Source: Aphanothece sacrum FPU1 (GTDB lineage: Bacteria > Cyanobacteriota > Cyanobacteriia > Cyanobacteriales > Microcystaceae). Taken from it: DNA of 64,000 nt. The stretch lies in NCBI RefSeq assembly GCF_003864295.1, contig NZ_BDQK01000013.1:868001-932000 (forward strand), read 5' to 3'. The first letter of the stretch is position 1. Each line of letters starts with the position of its first letter. This document shows positions 32,917 through 42,043 of this stretch, in pieces. A program made the translations under genes and the position numbers. The notes under the pieces are model-generated. The model worked only from the letters and a program-made list of their open reading frames with translations, searched no databases and was not told the origin of the DNA.

Positions 32917-34914
32917 TTACGAAGCAGAAGGTAAAGATTTTTGAGGTTGATGATAAGGAATAGAATTCTCTTTCGGTTTATCTAATTCTAGGAGAATATT
33001 ACGAATGAGACGGGCGACAAATTTGTGTGTTAAGCCTTCTACAATTTTTTGTCCCATTTGTTGAGTTTCTGATTTAGTTAATAGTTTAGTCATCACAGGA
33101 ACCAAACGCATAGGATCAAATCCGGGGGTATCTTGTAAGATTTTCAAGATATTTTGTAAATGTTCAGTCGTCTGAGAATTATCTCTAAATTCTAAAGGAG
33201 TTTCTTGTACCGCTAACCCCACTTGTTCCCGAACCATTGTTGATAAATTAAACCAAGTACGACGACCAAAAATATCAACAGCATTGATAATTTCATCAAT
33301 TAACCTTGCTCGAATAAATTCACCTCTTTGAGAGAAAAGAAAATCAGTCGCTTGATCCAAAACCCGATCAATATCATAATCAGAAGAATTCTTCGCATTT
33401 CGTAATAAATTTTCTAACCGATTCCAACGAAAACTCCCGTCTTTAAATAATAAATCTCGCAAAGATTCCCGCAGTTCAGGAGAAGTATCAGTTAATAATC
33501 TTTTGGCTACATACGGATAGGCTTTACTAAGAACTTTAAAATTAGGGTCAATGCCGATCGCAATGCCTTCTAATGTCACCATTGAGCGAATAATTAGGGC
33601 ATAATAAGCAGGAACCCGAAAGGGAAACTCATACATCATTTCTGACATTTGATCCGTAATACTTTTAAAATTTAACTCAGCAACACTCGCCCCTAACGCA
33701 TTACCAAATACTTTAGTTAAAGCTGGAATAATGGGAGATAAATCTGTTTCTGGTGTAAGAAATTCTAACTTAATATAATCATAAGCTAAGGACTCAAAAT
33801 CTCGATTAACTAAGTGAACAACAGCTTCAATTAAGCCATAGCGTTGATAAGGTTGAATATTACTCATCATGCCAAAATCTAGATAAGCAAGTCTGCCATC
33901 CCTCATGGCTAATAAGTTACCTGGATGGGGATCAGCATGAAAAAAGCCATGTTCTAATAATTGGCGTAAAGAACAATTAACTCCCACTTCAACTAAATGC
34001 GTTGCATCAATTCCTTGGGCTTGAATTTCTTGAATATTAGTTAGTTTAGTTCCTTCTATCCACTCCATTGTTAGGACACGTCGTCCTGTATATTCCCAGT
34101 AAATTCTAGGTACATAAATTTCCGGTAAATGACCATATAATTCAGCGAATTTTTCGGCGTTTTTCCCTTCTTGAACATAGTTAATTTCTTCAAAAATACG
34201 CCCCGCTAATTCATCAGTAATAGCTACTAAATCTGAACGAATTTGTTTAAAAGTTTTTTGCGCCCAACTTGCCAAATTACGCATAATATAAATGTCTAGC
34301 GTAATGCGTCTAATTAAATCAGGTCGTTGCACCTTAACCGCAACTTTTTCTCCCGTTTTTAACTTAGCTTTGTAAACTTGTCCTAAAGAAGCAGCAGCAA
34401 TGGGTTTAGAAGAAAATTCACTATAAATAAATTCCGGTCTTGCGCCTAATTCTTCTTCAATAAAACGATAAGCAATTTCATTAGGAAAGGAAGGAAGTTG
34501 ATCTTGTAAAGTAGTTAATTCTTGAAGATAAAGCGGGGGAACTAAATCAGGTCTAGTAGATAATGCTTGTCCGACTTTAATATAAGTAGGTCCCAATTTA
34601 GTTAACATTTCTCTGAGTTGAATAGCCCGTTTTTTTTCTTGTGTAGGATTTTTTCCTCGTGTTTTATCCCACCATAAACCAACAAAAAATTGAATAAATA
34701 GAATAATAACGTTAATTAATCTTCTTAAAACTTCTAAGGTGCGTTGACGATAATATTGATTAATTGTATCTGGGCGATATTCCCAACTTTCAGGAGAAAT
34801 ATCACTAATAGGACCTAAATCTTCCGTATGGGTTGCAGGAATATGAATAGGTTGTGCATCAATGGTAATTACTTCTAGGGTGTCTACATCTGGAGGCAGA
34901 ATGACTGGAGGCAT
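32917..34914 (-). CDS. ABC1/UbiB (AarF) family atypical kinase
   Basis: A 665-aa protein with the ABC1 kinase core. KxGQ motif: LTKLGPTYIKVGQALSTRPDLVPPLYLQEL (about 88-117). Ala-rich loop: KPIAAASLGQVYKAKLKTGEKVAVKVQRP (about 167-195). ExD-type: NYVQEGKNAEKFAELY (about 245-260). Catalytic HADPHPGNLLAMRDGRLAYLDFGMM (about 326-350). UbiB/COQ8 and plastid ABC1K proteins support prenylquinone metabolism and lipid homeostasis, often by ATP turnover rather than protein phosphorylation. The C-terminal 200 residues are the usual cyanobacterial extension. A proline-rich N-terminal leader (VILPPDVDTLEV) precedes the core. Confidence 0.93.
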   Translation of the reverse strand: MPPVILPPDVDTLEVITIDAQPIHIPATHTEDLGPISDISPESWEYRPDTINQYYRQRTLEVLRRLINVIILFIQFFVGLWWDKTRGKNPTQEKKRAIQLREMLTKLGPTYIKVGQALSTRPDLVPPLYLQELTTLQDQLPSFPNEIAYRFIEEELGARPEFIYSEFSSKPIAAASLGQVYKAKLKTGEKVAVKVQRPDLIRRITLDIYIMRNLASWAQKTFKQIRSDLVAITDELAGRIFEEINYVQEGKNAEKFAELYGHLPEIYVPRIYWEYTGRRVLTMEWIEGTKLTNIQEIQAQGIDATHLVEVGVNCSLRQLLEHGFFHADPHPGNLLAMRDGRLAYLDFGMMSNIQPYQRYGLIEAVVHLVNRDFESLAYDYIKLEFLTPETDLSPIIPALTKVFGNALGASVAELNFKSITDQMSEMMYEFPFRVPAYYALIIRSMVTLEGIAIGIDPNFKVLSKAYPYVAKRLLTDTSPELRESLRDLLFKDGSFRWNRLENLLRNAKNSSDYDIDRVLDQATDFLFSQRGEFIRARLIDEIINAVDIFGRRTWFNLSTMVREQVGLAVQETPLEFRDNSQTTEHLQNILKILQDTPGFDPMRLVPVMTKLLTKSETQQMGQKIVEGLTHKFVARLIRNILLELDKPKENSIPYHQPQKSLPSAS

Positions 34915-34948
34915 AATGTTGATTAGGTGAGAGTCGGGCTTATGTAAA

Positions 34949-35092
34949 CTATTGTAACAACTTGTGGACTAAGAAAGTTGACTCCTCATCTCTTAAACCA
35001 AGATCGCGCAAAGCCAATGCTGTTATCCCAAAAGTACTTGTGATCCAGTTTGCAATAGCAGGTGATAGATGTGCGTCTATCCATATTGTCAT
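34949..35092 (-). pseudogene. Truncated DUF5615 PIN-like toxin
   Basis: An ATG at 35092, overlapping the DUF433 stop by 4 bp, opens MTIWIDAHLSPAIANWITST, then FGITALALRDLGLRDEESTF and an early stop (47 aa). The first 38 residues match the start of DUF5615 PIN-like proteins, including the catalytic Asp in IDAHLSP. The rest of the domain (about 70 residues) is missing, replaced by sequence leading to the ABC1 kinase promoter. The toxin is inactivated by 3' truncation. Confidence 0.75.
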
Positions 35093-35313
35093 GGTATCAA
35101 GACTGGATGATTAAGCTTATGTGACGCATAGGAAAGTGCGGCTTTTAAATCATCAGCCTCAAGATCAGGCATTTCTGCCAAAATATCGTCAGCACTTAGT
35201 CCAGCCGCAAATAAATCTAAAATGTCTGACACACGAATTCTCATACCTCTAATGCAGGGACGACCGCCACATTGTCTAGGATTGAGTGTGATTCTTTTTA
35301 GTAACTCTGACAT
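35089..35313 (-). CDS. DUF433 antitoxin-like protein
   Basis: A 74-aa DUF433 protein: ITLNPRQCGGRPCIRGMRIR, then VSDILDLFAAGLSADDILAE and MPDLEADDLKAALSYASHK. This is the VapB-like winged-helix antitoxin that pairs with DUF5615 toxins. Here the toxin is truncated just downstream (4-bp overlap), so the antitoxin is an orphan, possibly still binding its promoter. Full length and intact. Confidence 0.9.
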   Translation of the reverse strand: MSELLKRITLNPRQCGGRPCIRGMRIRVSDILDLFAAGLSADDILAEMPDLEADDLKAALSYASHKLNHPVLIP

Positions 35314-35368
35314 TCAAGATAGATCCATAATCCCATTCTTTACTATTTTAACTTAATTACCGAAAAAC

Positions 35369-35719
35369 TTATTGAGGGTCGTTGCAAACATAATCAGCCC
35401 TGACCCATCCGCCTCGGCCATTATAATTGGCTTGCCACCAATAAATGCCATCGGGCCCATATTGTCCCTCGTATATGGCAATAGTTCTGCCATTGGGTAT
35501 TTCTGTTAATTTTTGATAATTTTGACCTGGCCCGCTTCGCATGGACAAACGGCCATCACGCTGATTAGTACATACACGACCATAAGGGTTTTCTCCTCCT
35601 GTTCCTCGTCTGCAATAGCCATCAGTGCGGCCACATCCTGGCCCGACTTGTACTTGTGCCTTCAGGGGAAGAATAGCAACTCCAAGAAAAATAGCACTAG
35701 CAATGATAGTTTTCCACAT
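35369..35719 (-). CDS. Secreted bacterial SH3-domain protein
   Basis: A 116-aa exported protein. Signal peptide about 1-21 (MWKTIIASAIFLGVAILPLKAQ, cleavage near KAQ). A cysteine-bearing linker (GPGCGRTDGYCRRGTGG) leads to an SH3_3-type domain: VCTNQRDGRLSMRSGPGQNY, then QKLTEIPNGRTIAIYEGQYG, YWWQANYNGRGGWVRADYVC. The cysteines may form disulfides. SH3b domains bind cell-wall peptides. It is upstream of two L,D-transpeptidase genes on the same strand, 26 bp from the next, suggesting a shared peptidoglycan role. Confidence 0.82.
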   Translation of the reverse strand: MWKTIIASAIFLGVAILPLKAQVQVGPGCGRTDGYCRRGTGGENPYGRVCTNQRDGRLSMRSGPGQNYQKLTEIPNGRTIAIYEGQYGPDGIYWWQANYNGRGGWVRADYVCNDPQ

Positions 35720-35744
35720 GGTTTTATCTCCTGGTAATTTAGAT

Positions 35745-36494
35745 TTAAGGTTGAATTTTTACCTCTAAATATTGAGGTTGATAACTGTTGACATAGCTTA
35801 AAACTTGTGCGAAATCTTGCTTATTAGTTAAGCCAATACACCCGTGTGTTCCGTCTTCCCCGTTGGATTTTTCAAAAGAAGGGTCATAATGAATACCTAA
35901 TGCTGAACGTCCTGTGGAAAACAACGGTGTAATCGGGAGAAATTGTTCTCCTACTTCGGGTTCATTTCCAGGGACAACCCCACTAGCAATCCTGTATTTT
36001 CCATCGGGTAGGGGAGCCTGTGACCCCTCTTGATGACGATTTTTGCTTTGAGTAGTCGCTTGTCCCGTAACAATGGGATAAGCTGCCAATAACTGACCGT
36101 TAGCATACAGACTTAACTTATAGATAGGGTTCCCTAATTTATTAGTAGTACTGGTAGGAGCTAAAGTCATATAATTGTCTAAAGAAACAGGTTCAATATT
36201 GCTAATTTGAGGGGTGTCGATAGGGGGATTAAAATTAGGGCTTGGGAGTGGTACTTTTTGAGAAGGAACCGACTTTAAAGGTTTGGGAGATTGAAGGTTG
36301 GGATTCGTTTCTTTTGATTGCTGAAACTCTTGCCATTGTTGTTGTTTTTGACTAGCTAAATCTTTCGTTGTTACCTCAATATCAGGACTAACTGTTGCCT
36401 GATCTAAAACAGGAGATTGTTTTTGTTTAGCCTGAGAAATATAGGCTAACAATACCAGACAACTGAACAATGATAATGACAATCTCATAAACAT
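35745..36494 (-). CDS. L,D-transpeptidase (YkuD), exported
   Basis: A 249-aa YkuD-domain protein. N-terminal hydrophobic signal/anchor (MRLSLSLFSCLVLLAYISQA), a Gln/Pro-rich linker (about 30-105), then the catalytic domain: KLGNPIYKLSLYANGQLLAAYPIVTG, PLPDGKYRIASG, and GIHYDPSFEKSNGEDGTHGCIGLT (about 200-223) with the first His and the HGC cysteine. It would make 3-3 crosslinks or attach proteins to peptidoglycan. Start: the first Met or Met3 (MRLS). It is 13 bp from a paralogous gene upstream. Confidence 0.85.
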   Translation of the reverse strand: MFMRLSLSLFSCLVLLAYISQAKQKQSPVLDQATVSPDIEVTTKDLASQKQQQWQEFQQSKETNPNLQSPKPLKSVPSQKVPLPSPNFNPPIDTPQISNIEPVSLDNYMTLAPTSTTNKLGNPIYKLSLYANGQLLAAYPIVTGQATTQSKNRHQEGSQAPLPDGKYRIASGVVPGNEPEVGEQFLPITPLFSTGRSALGIHYDPSFEKSNGEDGTHGCIGLTNKQDFAQVLSYVNSYQPQYLEVKIQP

Positions 36495-36507
36495 TTAAGT
36501 CTACCTT

Positions 36508-37065
36508 CTATTGAATATCAACCATTAAAAGCTGAGGTTTATAAGTCTCAATAAATTGTCTGAGGATTTCAAAATTTTGTCGATTAGTTAAACCAATACA
36601 GCCCGATGTTCCATCTTCTCCATTAGCTCTATTATAACTCGGATCATAATGAATTCCCAAGGAACTTCTACCCGTCCGAAATTGAGGCTTGATGGGAATA
36701 AAACGCCCGCCTACTTCTGCTAACGTCCCCCACACACTAGATGAACTAATACGATATTTTCCATCGGGTAAAGGAGAGTCTGTACCTGCTCGATGACGAT
36801 TTCTGGTCTGAGTAAAAGCTCTACCTGTTACCGTTTCAAAAGTGTAAATAGGTTGCCCTTGATGATATACTTCAAGAATATAAATTGGATTAGCTTGTTG
36901 ATTTTTCTTGTTTGATGGGACTAATCGCAAACAAGTATAACAATTATCAGTGGAATTATAAGCCGTTTGGCTATATTCTCCAGCTATTACTGTCGTTCCT
37001 TCTCCCATTAATGGTATTAAAAATATTGTTCCTAATAATACCCTCAGTAAGCGATTAATTCTCAT
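36508..37065 (-). CDS. L,D-transpeptidase paralogue with SGC in place of HGC
   Basis: A 185-aa paralogue of the preceding YkuD protein with a shorter linker. Signal peptide MRINRLLRVLLGTIFLIPLMGEGTTVIAG. Catalytic domain: PIYILEVYHQGQPIYTFETVTG, SPLPDGKYRISSSSVWG, and LGIHYDPSYNRANGEDGTSGCIGLT (about 140-165). The cysteine and first histidine are kept, but the histidine just before Gly-Cys is Ser. It probably arose by tandem duplication with 35745-36494. Activity may be altered; the substitution could also be common in cyanobacterial members. Confidence 0.82.
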   Translation of the reverse strand: MRINRLLRVLLGTIFLIPLMGEGTTVIAGEYSQTAYNSTDNCYTCLRLVPSNKKNQQANPIYILEVYHQGQPIYTFETVTGRAFTQTRNRHRAGTDSPLPDGKYRISSSSVWGTLAEVGGRFIPIKPQFRTGRSSLGIHYDPSYNRANGEDGTSGCIGLTNRQNFEILRQFIETYKPQLLMVDIQ

Positions 37066-37551
37066 CTTTTTAACCTTTAATTAACGGCACAATCTTAGGT
37101 TTTCTCGAAAAATACTGAAAACAAATCTTTACACTAATTAACGTTTATTAATTCACACCACAGTTCGGTATTTTGGTACTTACTCATGATTTTACTGTAG
37201 CGTGTATAACTGAAAACCTGTGTAGCATTTTCACAATTTTTTACAATTCCTCCCAGATGACTCTGTAATGATTCTTCAGTGAGGTTGATGGATTTTCCGT
37301 AAATTTATCAAATTGTTGTGAACTGACTCTAGACTAAGATGTAACGTAATTTACGAGGGATTAAAATCACAGTGTTATTAAAAATCAAGAATTATCATAC
37401 TTATTTAACAACTCTGCTTGTTTTAATTAATATCCTCCTTCCTCTGCTTCATGAACAATAATCTGTAGTTTCATTTTTTGAAGTTGCTATTAATATAAAC
37501 AGTAACAATTACATTAGGTTGAACTAAATCATTAAAGGGCATAATGGTATT
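37066..37551. other. Intergenic stretch upstream of the transpeptidases
   Basis: AT-rich promoter-type sequence. A 29-codon GTG frame with one hydrophobic helix (MLLKIKNYHTYLTTLLVLIN, 37372-37461) has a GAGGG motif 12 nt upstream, but no family is recognised. The end (37537-37545) is the left arm of a GGGCATAAT palindrome into which a MITE-like element inserted. Confidence 0.5.
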
Positions 37552-37761
37552 CATTAGTGTCAACTTAAAATGAAACCCCAAGACATAAAAGCTTTCCCAC
37601 CATTCCACCCACACCCTGCCAAGGGTGGGGTTAACTGTACAAAACCGTAGCATAGCAGGCTAATGTTAGTGCAAGTCCGCGCTCGTCGGACTTTGTTGGA
37701 TAGCCACAGGCTTTAGCCTGTCGGCTGTCTATCGGCGTTTTCGACTAAGTTGACACCAATC
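37552..37761. mobile_element. MITE-like family 2, copy 1 (210 bp)
   Basis: Terminal inverted repeats CATTAGTGTCAACTTA (37552-37567) and TAAGTTGACACCAATC (37746-37761). Flanked by a 9-bp direct repeat, AATGGTATT, at 37543-37551 and 37762-37770. Removing the element restores GGGCATAATGGTATTATGCC (+C), a perfect palindrome around a 3-bp centre. Inside are hairpins such as CACCCTGCCAAGGGTG and CACAGGCTTTAGCCTGT. No ORF of interest. Confidence 0.88.
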
Positions 37762-37818
37762 AATGGTATTATGCCCTTACATCATTTACATTGGTTTTAA
37801 CCTGGTTAAACTCTATTT

Positions 37819-38220
37819 TTAACCCATCAAAATTACATTATCAATCACATGAATTACCCCGTTATCGGCTTCGATATTTTCCATGATAACGGTTGCATTT
37901 TTTACTTCAAAAGCATCAGAACAATCAATAGAAATAGGTGAACCTTCAACAGAAGCCACACTATCAACTTTAGCTAAATCAGACTTCATTAATTTACCCG
38001 AAACCACATGGTAACAAAGAATACGAGTCAGTTGAGGAATATTTTGTAATAAAGTAGTAATAGTTCCTGGAGGTAGTTTAGCAAAAGCTGCATCCGTTGG
38101 AGCAAAAACCGTAAAAGGGCCAGGACTTTTTAAGGTATCCACTAAGTTAGCTGCACTAACAGCAGCGACTAAGGTTTTAAAGTTATCGTTATTAACAGCA
38201 ATATCAACAATATCAGGCAT
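37819..38220 (-). CDS. Fasciclin (FAS1) domain protein
   Basis: Start set at ATG 38220 ([17 protein letters not shown]); the longer form from 38241 is less likely. The 133-aa product is one complete FAS1 domain: H1 motif [15 protein letters not shown] (about 38-52), the [13 protein letters not shown] stretch (about 73-85) and H2-type [14 protein letters not shown] at the end. No signal peptide is visible, as in several cyanobacterial FAS1 proteins that are exported or cell-associated by other means. FAS1 domains mediate adhesion. It is monocistronic, next to a MITE-like element. Confidence 0.88.
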   Translation of the reverse strand: MPDIVDIAVNNDNFKTLVAAVSAANLVDTLKSPGPFTVFAPTDAAFAKLPPGTITTLLQNIPQLTRILCYHVVSGKLMKSDLAKVDSVASVEGSPISIDCSDAFEVKNATVIMENIEADNGVIHVIDNVILMG

Positions 38221-38285
38221 TTTCTTCAAGATAAACATCAACAGCGTTTTTAATTATAGCCTAATTGTCTTCCGTTAAATTAACC

Positions 38286-38475
38286 GGTTCTACCGAACCT
38301 AGTATGTAAAACTATTAAAAATTATGAGCTTAAACCCTTAAGGGTTAAACTATCAAAACAAAACCCGTCTACGCGGGTTTAATTGAGCCTCCCGAAGGGA
38401 GACTTTGTTTCTATAGTATCACAGATAAGGTCTGTGGTATAGACGTTGATTTAACATAACTTGTCCGGTAGAACC
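38286..38475. mobile_element. MITE-like family 1, copy B (190 bp, perfect target duplication)
   Basis: Ends GGTTCTACCGAACCTAGTAT and ATAACTTGTCCGGTAGAACC; flanked by AATTAACC at 38278-38285 and 38476-38483 (perfect 8-bp duplication). Hairpins: AACCCG/CGGGTT around TCTACG, CCTCCC/GGGAG, and AAGGTCTGTGG-type. Compared with copy A, the stem bases change on both sides together. Confidence 0.92.
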
Positions 38476-38693
38476 AATTAACCTTAATACCTATTAATCT
38501 ATGATCACTAGAAAGGAGTTTGTCGGAACAATATAACCTGTCTCAACGTCCTCAAAGAGGGTTACGAGATAAATAATCTCAAATTTATCGTTAATTAGAG
38601 CGATTTTTGGGGTTGTCTTGTTAACAACTTGGTGACATATCGAGTCAATATAAATACAAGAGTCAGCTTGTTATTAATCACTGACTCTTTTTT
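38476..38693 (+). ncRNA. Candidate sRNA upstream of a plus-strand terminator
   Basis: A strong terminator lies at 38658-38693: AAGAGTCAG/CTGACTCTT stem, 14-nt loop, then six T in all. Both neighbouring protein genes are on the minus strand, so no known plus-strand transcript needs it. A small RNA of at most about 200 nt starting after the MITE copy is a reasonable explanation. A TATAAC box lies near 38532. The 5' end and any function are unknown; bidirectional termination is possible but the minus-strand T-run is weak. Confidence 0.35.
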
Positions 38694-38743
38694 GTTAGGG
38701 AATTTTCTTGAGTATTATTATTTGGAATAGCTGTTCCGATATC

Positions 38744-41700
38744 TTATTCCTGGGATTTATTAATTAATTGACATAAGGTTTGTATAGGATGTTGAGGAAC
38801 CCATCCTGAGAACCTTTTCACTTGAGAACGACAAGAATATCCAGTTACTAAGTAATAAGGGTTTGGAGTTGAGGGTAATTTTTTTTGCCAACTACTTTGA
38901 TAAATGCCTAAAGAATCTTGATAATGTTGGGTTTCATGTCCATAAATTCCCGCCATTCCACAACAACCTACTGCCACTATTTTAAGCTCTATTCCCATTT
39001 TTGTAAAGACTTCTTGCCATTGTTTTTGAGAATTAAAAGCGAGGCTTTTTTCGTTACAATGTCCTAATAAATAATAGGTGTCTGATGTACAAATTTGAGG
39101 TAAGGGTTTTTCTTGCTTAATAATAAATTCTTGAAGTAACTGTACTTTATTAATAATATCTCCTGCTTGGCTTATTTTACTATATTCATCTCGATAAGTA
39201 AGTACAATACTCGGTTCTATTCCGATTAGGGGAATATTTAAGTCTACCAGTTGTTTTAAATAAGTAATATTTTTTTGAGCAATTGTATTAAATTGATCTA
39301 AAAATCCTTTGACATGAAAAATTTTTCCATTCACAAAAAAAGGAGCTACATAAACATGATAACCTAAGTGACTCCAAAAATTATATGTATCAATAACAAT
39401 ATTAGATTCATAAAAACTCGTAAAAGCATCTTGCAATAATATAATACTATTCTTTTTTTCGGATGGGGATAAGTTAGATAAGGTTTCTAGGTCAAATAAT
39501 GGGGCATTTTTTTGTTTTAATGTTTGTCTGATAGTATTAACACTAATTGGGGGAATATCAACTAATCCTAATCCTAATTTTATTATTGTATGATTTAGGG
39601 GATTTTGTAAGATACTATTGATTAAATCAGGGGCAAAAGATTGATAATAAGCTAAAGTTTCAATATGACTAATAAAATAATCGCTTAATGAACGTAAATA
39701 GCGAATATGATATTGTTGTAAAAATTGAGATTTTAGGGTAGGAATATCAACATGAATAGGACATTGACTCACACAAGCTTTACAAGATAAACATCCTTGC
39801 ATTGCTTCATATACATCATGAGAATAGTCTTCTATTCCCCACCATTTTCCAACAGTATTACTAATTTTTGTCAGAAAATTGTTAGATTCAGTAATAGGTA
39901 ATTCTGTTTTTTCTAACAGACGTAACCATTCCCTTAAAAGCATTGATCTACCTTTAGGAGAATGAATGCGATCGCGGGTTTGTTTTGCGGAAGGACAGAT
40001 CACTTCATGGGGATTAAAATTAAAACAGGCCCCATTACCATTACAATTAAATGCCCCTTCATATTCTTGTCTAAAATTAAGAGAAACTTGACGATCAAAT
40101 TGTCCTCTTAAGGGAGATTCTAATGGCACAATCTCATCTAAACTACCATAAGGAGTAACAATTTTACCAGGATTTAATTTATTATAAGGATCAAACGCAG
40201 CCTTAATTTTGCGTAAGTCTTGATATAATTCTTCTCCAAAGAAAATAGGTGTATATTCACTGCGAAAACCTTTACCATGTTCTCCCCACATTACCCCCCC
40301 ATATTTCCTGACTAAAGCAACGACTTGATCAGATAATTTCCTGATTAGTTTTTCATCTTTAGGAGACTTCATATCTAAAGCAGGACGAACATGAAGACAA
40401 CCTACATCTACATGACCAAACATAGCATAATCAAGTTCATATTGATTCAATAATGTTTGTAATTCACTGGCATAATTAGCTAATTGATCAGGAGGAACTG
40501 CTGTATCTTCTATAAAAGGAATAGGTTTGCGATCGCCTGGTAAACTACCTAATAAAGCTGCTCCTTTTTTTCTTAATATCCATAATTGACTAATTTCTGT
40601 TTTATCTTCTGTTAAATAATAACCAAGAATTCCTTTATCATTAGATAAGCGGCTTTGTAAATTACTAATTAAAGATTGAGTAATATTTTGTAAATAGTTT
40701 TCATTTTCTCCAATAAATTCTACTAAATTAATAGCTTTAGCTTCTCTAATAAAATCTTTTACGTCCATAAAAACAACATCTTGTTTCGCTAAACTTAATA
40801 TTTTTTCGTCAAGGGTTTCTATCGCAGTAGGTTTAAACTGTAATAGTTTTTCAGCATCATTTAAAGCAGAATTAAAGTCAGAATAATGTATGACTAATAA
40901 TTGAGTAAATCGAGGAATCTTTGTCAATCTTAACTTAGCTTCAGCAATAACTGCTAAAGTTCCTTCAGAACCTGATAAAATACGATTAATATCAAAAATA
41001 GTTCGCTCTTGATTATAAACCTTAGCTAAATTATACCCCGTCATAAAGCGAGTCATTTTCGGGAAAATTGTGGCAATTAAATCTGCTTTAGACGTAACAA
41101 TCTCATCTACTTGTCTATAAATTTCACCTAACTGCCCTGACGGTTGTTTAAGATGACTTAAAGTATCTTGATTAACCTCAGAAGAACAAGCTAATGTGCC
41201 ATTAGATAACACCCAAGTTAAGGATAAAATATGATCACTCGTACGACCATAAATACGGGAACCTTTGCCAGCAGCATCCGTATTAATCATACCGCCAATT
41301 GTAGCGCGATTACTCGGAGCAAGAGAAGGAGCAAAAAAAACATTTTTAGACAACAAAATTTGATTTAACTGATCTAAAATAACCCCAGGTTGAACTCGAA
41401 CCCATCCTTCAGATATATTTACTTCTAAGACTTGATTCATATATTTAGAACAGTCTATAATAATACTAGGAGAAAGAGATTGGCCATTAGTGCCTGTTCC
41501 TCCCCCTCTCGGCGAAAAAGTAATAGATTCAAAAACCGAGGTTTGAGCGAGAGTAAAAAGTTCAATGATGTCTTGAGTTTGACGAGGAAAAATAACCGCT
41601 TGAGGTAAAATTTGATAAATACTATTATCAGTTGAAGCCATTAAACGAGTGGCAAAATCACCCCGAATTTCTCCTGAAAAATTAGTTGTTTTAAGCGCAG

Positions 41701-41758
41701 CTAAAAAGTCTGAGATGAGGGGAAGAATATTATTTTCAGAAATTAAACGAGGAATCAT
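38744..41758 (-). CDS. Large FAD-linked oxidase / Fe-S dehydrogenase (GlcD-GlcF-like fusion)
   Basis: A 1004-aa protein of the YdiJ/D-2-hydroxyacid dehydrogenase type. The N-terminal half is a PCMH FAD-binding domain (FSPRGGGTGTNGQSLSPSII, about 81-100; then NRATIGGMINTDAAGKGS) and a FAD-oxidase C-domain (HVDVGCLHVRPALDM...GGVMWGEHGKG). Next comes a 4Fe-4S segment, GCLSCKACVSQCPIHVDIPT (about 661-680). The C-terminus is a CCG-type domain ending in CCGMAGIYGHE. Such enzymes oxidise D-lactate or D-2-hydroxyglutarate to a quinone or other acceptor. No GlcE/F partners are present because the parts are fused. The single Cys quartet suggests at least one cluster. Confidence 0.87.
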   Translation of the reverse strand: MIPRLISENNILPLISDFLAALKTTNFSGEIRGDFATRLMASTDNSIYQILPQAVIFPRQTQDIIELFTLAQTSVFESITFSPRGGGTGTNGQSLSPSIIIDCSKYMNQVLEVNISEGWVRVQPGVILDQLNQILLSKNVFFAPSLAPSNRATIGGMINTDAAGKGSRIYGRTSDHILSLTWVLSNGTLACSSEVNQDTLSHLKQPSGQLGEIYRQVDEIVTSKADLIATIFPKMTRFMTGYNLAKVYNQERTIFDINRILSGSEGTLAVIAEAKLRLTKIPRFTQLLVIHYSDFNSALNDAEKLLQFKPTAIETLDEKILSLAKQDVVFMDVKDFIREAKAINLVEFIGENENYLQNITQSLISNLQSRLSNDKGILGYYLTEDKTEISQLWILRKKGAALLGSLPGDRKPIPFIEDTAVPPDQLANYASELQTLLNQYELDYAMFGHVDVGCLHVRPALDMKSPKDEKLIRKLSDQVVALVRKYGGVMWGEHGKGFRSEYTPIFFGEELYQDLRKIKAAFDPYNKLNPGKIVTPYGSLDEIVPLESPLRGQFDRQVSLNFRQEYEGAFNCNGNGACFNFNPHEVICPSAKQTRDRIHSPKGRSMLLREWLRLLEKTELPITESNNFLTKISNTVGKWWGIEDYSHDVYEAMQGCLSCKACVSQCPIHVDIPTLKSQFLQQYHIRYLRSLSDYFISHIETLAYYQSFAPDLINSILQNPLNHTIIKLGLGLVDIPPISVNTIRQTLKQKNAPLFDLETLSNLSPSEKKNSIILLQDAFTSFYESNIVIDTYNFWSHLGYHVYVAPFFVNGKIFHVKGFLDQFNTIAQKNITYLKQLVDLNIPLIGIEPSIVLTYRDEYSKISQAGDIINKVQLLQEFIIKQEKPLPQICTSDTYYLLGHCNEKSLAFNSQKQWQEVFTKMGIELKIVAVGCCGMAGIYGHETQHYQDSLGIYQSSWQKKLPSTPNPYYLVTGYSCRSQVKRFSGWVPQHPIQTLCQLINKSQE

Positions 41759-42043
41759 AGGAAAAAGAAGATAGAACTTTATCTATATTAATGATAGAAA
41801 AGATGATAATTAAGTAAATTAACTTAAAATAATCAAATTAGATTACAATATATTCTAACCAGACTGAAAGAATCAAAATTCATTTGGGAAAAAAGTATAA
41901 GTCAATTTTCCTTGATAAATAATTAAAATAAAAATAATAATTGAAAAAAAAGCAGTTATGATAAACAATAGTGATATTAGTGTAATTTAAGCCACTTAAA
42001 CCACTGTTTACTCAAGCTATCATTTCAGAAAATTTACATCCTT

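Noticed and set aside
37372-37461. 29-codon GTG frame with a hydrophobic helix
   Set aside because: Too short and no recognisable family; kept only as a note in the gap entry.
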